64,000 nt of DNA from contig NZ_CP044399.1 of NCBI RefSeq assembly GCF_008931805.1, forward strand, positions 1,116,001 through 1,180,000, read 5' to 3'. The notes beneath the pieces are model-generated. The model made no database searches. It saw only the letters and a program-made list of their open reading frames with translations, and was not told where the DNA came from. The position numbers were made by a program, and so were the translations under genes. Shown here in pieces: positions 62,357 through 64,000 of the stretch (the stretch's first letter is position 1; each line of letters starts with the position of its first letter). The stretch is from Moritella marina ATCC 15381. Its GTDB lineage: Bacteria; Pseudomonadota; Gammaproteobacteria; Enterobacterales; Moritellaceae.

Positions 62357-63961
62357 CTACGCTGATGTTGTTACAGCTGTATTCGCTGTATCAGTGGTGA
62401 TTTTTTTTTCTGCAGCAACTTTTTTTGCAGGTTGAGTTACTTTGCTATCTGATGCTGGAACTTGCACTTCTTTAGATTTTTCTGCGTCCGCTAATATTTG
62501 TTCGATAATCGCTAAACTTTCTTGTTTAATGTCCGAGTTATCTTTAGGCATAGCAAGCAGTGCTATTTGTTCCATTACAGAGGTTGTTGCACTCGTTAGT
62601 ACTTCGTCTTCAAGTTCAGCGAAGGCACTATTAACGAATTCAGCTAAATCGGTTAAATCAGGAAGGGCAGAACGACATGATACTAAACCAACATTAATTA
62701 AACCGTTATAGCTGTACAACGTAATGTTCAGAGACATACCTGGTGGTAAGACTGAGATAGGAAAACATTGCTCCATTCTCGCACCCATCATATACAGCGG
62801 TTCACGTGGGCCCGGTACATTTGAAATTAGTACATTACCCATTGGCGGTAATATGGTGTCTAAGCTTAAAAATTCACTGACAACGGCAAGGCCTTGGCTC
62901 GCCATGGTATAGCTAGTCAGTGCTTCTTTCGTTAGTAGACGTGTTTCATTTTTTAATTTGATGCACGAATCTTTAATCGTCATTAAGCGTTCAAGCGGAG
63001 ACTCACCACGGTAAGCTAACTCAACTAAGCTGATTGCAACTTGGTTGTTGGTTACTGTATCTCCAGCGTCGCGTAAGCTCATTGGCATTTGCGCAACAAG
63101 GGGTTTCTTAAGGTTAAAGTTCTTGCTTGCAAGGTAGTTATGAATAGCCATATCGCAGATAGTAACAACGACATCATTGATCGTCGCGCCAGTCATCTTA
63201 CCAATACGCTTCACTCGTGTTAGTGGTAGTGCTGAAACAGCTGCACGACGCGCACGCTTAGGGCTCACTGAAAAGGGTGTTTTTGGAGCCATAAAAGGTG
63301 TTGGCATATCTGCTTTATATACATTTGCAGCTTGGAACAGCAATTTAGTTGTTAGTTTAGTCAGCGATGGAATTGATTTAACTTGATCTGAGAGCTTTTT
63401 CGATGTCTTACCAATCGATGTAAGCATGCTATCAAGCTCTTTTTCTTTTTGCTCGCGTTCAATATTCCAAAATGCAGTCATCGGCGCGTCAGTATTATTA
63501 CTTAAATAAGACATCAATAGCTGATTGGCTTTCGCACCGTCAGTGAAGGCGTGGTGTGCTTTTAAGTAAATGGCGAACTTGTTATCTTCTAAGCCATCAA
63601 TCAAGATCATTTCCCACAGCGGTCGGTTTCTATCGAGCAATGTTTCGTGTTGATGTTCAACAAAGTGTAGCAACTGACTTTCATTGCCTGGTTGCGGTAG
63701 CATGGCAAATCTTACATGGTAAGACAGGTCGATGTTGTTATCTTCTTGCCAGTGATACTGCCCAGTAAGTTGTTTCTTGAGCTTTAAATTAAAGGGTTGT
63801 TTAATCTCATCTTGTGACATTAAGCTATCAAACAGATCTCGGGTAAAGTTACCTTCGTAATGCTCAGGCGCCGTGAAAATTTGTAATCCTGCTACATGTT
63901 TAGGACTGGCGACTGTTTCTGTATACAAAAAACCCATATCAACTAGCGTTAGTGCTTGCAT
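62357..63961 (-). CDS. Wax ester synthase/diacylglycerol acyltransferase (WS/DGAT), paralog 2
   Basis: 534 residues, beginning MQALTLVDMGFLYTETV. HHAFTDG (about 136-142) is the catalytic motif; LPPMGNVLISNVPGPRE follows in the C-terminal domain. It is highly similar to paralog 1 through about residue 450, then has a longer low-complexity Lys/Ala/Thr-rich tail (about 495-534) that paralog 1 does not share. Product is a storage-lipid synthase for wax esters or triglycerides. GGAT precedes the ATG by eight bases. It is followed at once by a TetR gene. Upstream sequence is cut by the window edge. Confidence 0.92.
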   Translation of the reverse strand: MQALTLVDMGFLYTETVASPKHVAGLQIFTAPEHYEGNFTRDLFDSLMSQDEIKQPFNLKLKKQLTGQYHWQEDNNIDLSYHVRFAMLPQPGNESQLLHFVEHQHETLLDRNRPLWEMILIDGLEDNKFAIYLKAHHAFTDGAKANQLLMSYLSNNTDAPMTAFWNIEREQKEKELDSMLTSIGKTSKKLSDQVKSIPSLTKLTTKLLFQAANVYKADMPTPFMAPKTPFSVSPKRARRAAVSALPLTRVKRIGKMTGATINDVVVTICDMAIHNYLASKNFNLKKPLVAQMPMSLRDAGDTVTNNQVAISLVELAYRGESPLERLMTIKDSCIKLKNETRLLTKEALTSYTMASQGLAVVSEFLSLDTILPPMGNVLISNVPGPREPLYMMGARMEQCFPISVLPPGMSLNITLYSYNGLINVGLVSCRSALPDLTDLAEFVNSAFAELEDEVLTSATTSVMEQIALLAMPKDNSDIKQESLAIIEQILADAEKSKEVQVPASDSKVTQPAKKVAAEKKITTDTANTAVTTSA

Positions 63962-64000
63962 GTTATCTAATCCCTATGCTGTAAATCCATAAAATAAAGT

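Overview
This window looks like chromosomal DNA of a marine gammaproteobacterium (order Alteromonadales or Vibrionales). The best guess is a Moritella-like organism. Reasons: base composition is AT-rich; the housekeeping genes are gammaproteobacterial (HrpA tail, UraA, YceJ/YceI-type pair, MgtE); chemoreceptors and diguanylate cyclases are numerous; there are two wax ester synthase/DGAT paralogs; and there is a 287-residue Sfp-type phosphopantetheinyl transferase, the size I recall for PfaE of the DHA producer Moritella marina. The genus is an inference; no rRNA is present to settle it.

Layout. 0-12.6 kb is ordinary chromosome: the 3' end of hrpA, a REC-GGDEF protein that lacks its phospho-acceptor Asp, a SulA-like protein with LexA-like sites, an SGNH esterase, dodecin, UraA, a Crp/Fnr regulator overlapping fetB, a TraB/GumN protein, a CAP-domain lipoprotein, a 26-residue Cys/Gly-rich microprotein, and a LysR gene divergent from a small His-rich membrane protein and an MFS carrier. 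12.6-14 kb is a small accessory patch: an integrase remnant, a VOC protein and a GNAT. 14.2-17.9 kb holds a three-gene operon (2-oxoadipate dioxygenase-like, saccharopine dehydrogenase-like, ALDH7-like) that fits lysine/2-aminoadipate catabolism. A pilin-like protein follows, then an RND operon with two adaptors (18.8-24.0 kb).

24.5-29.96 kb is an array of gene cassettes separated by attC-like sites, all in one orientation, with no integron integrase in the window: a CALIN-type (cluster of attC sites lacking an integrase) island. Its cargo is three GNATs, a VOC-like protein, an ICMT-like methyltransferase, two orphan proteins, one ORF-less cassette and one cassette of about 65 bp that is little more than its attC site. 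A second integrase remnant homologous to the 12.7 kb one lies inside it.

30-43 kb: LysR/FMN reductase, two chemoreceptors (Cache type and Aer-like PAS type), LysR divergent from cytochrome b561/YceI, a TPR-GGDEF protein, a decayed gene, and the first WS/DGAT. 43.2-47.2 kb: a minus-strand operon encoding a complete ECF vitamin transporter (S, fused A-A, T) whose last gene is the PfaE-like transferase. 47.4-50 kb: a Gfo/Idh/MocA oxidoreductase and MgtE.

50.2-61.7 kb is a plus-strand run of cell-envelope and redox genes: a Calx-beta/DUF1566 lipoprotein and a DUF1566 partner, a c-type cytochrome lipoprotein, a chemoreceptor signalling protein without a sensor domain followed by a separate membrane sensor protein, an EB_dh-type cytochrome with an unusual CX3CH heme motif, a membrane cytochrome, and an RND adaptor plus pump. 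The last four are tightly spaced and look like a redox-linked efflux operon I cannot match to a named system. A TetR gene and the second WS/DGAT close the window on the minus strand.

Several intergenic gaps carry short tandem repeats (7, 8, 10 and 17 bp units), and most convergent gene pairs are separated by clear hairpin terminators.
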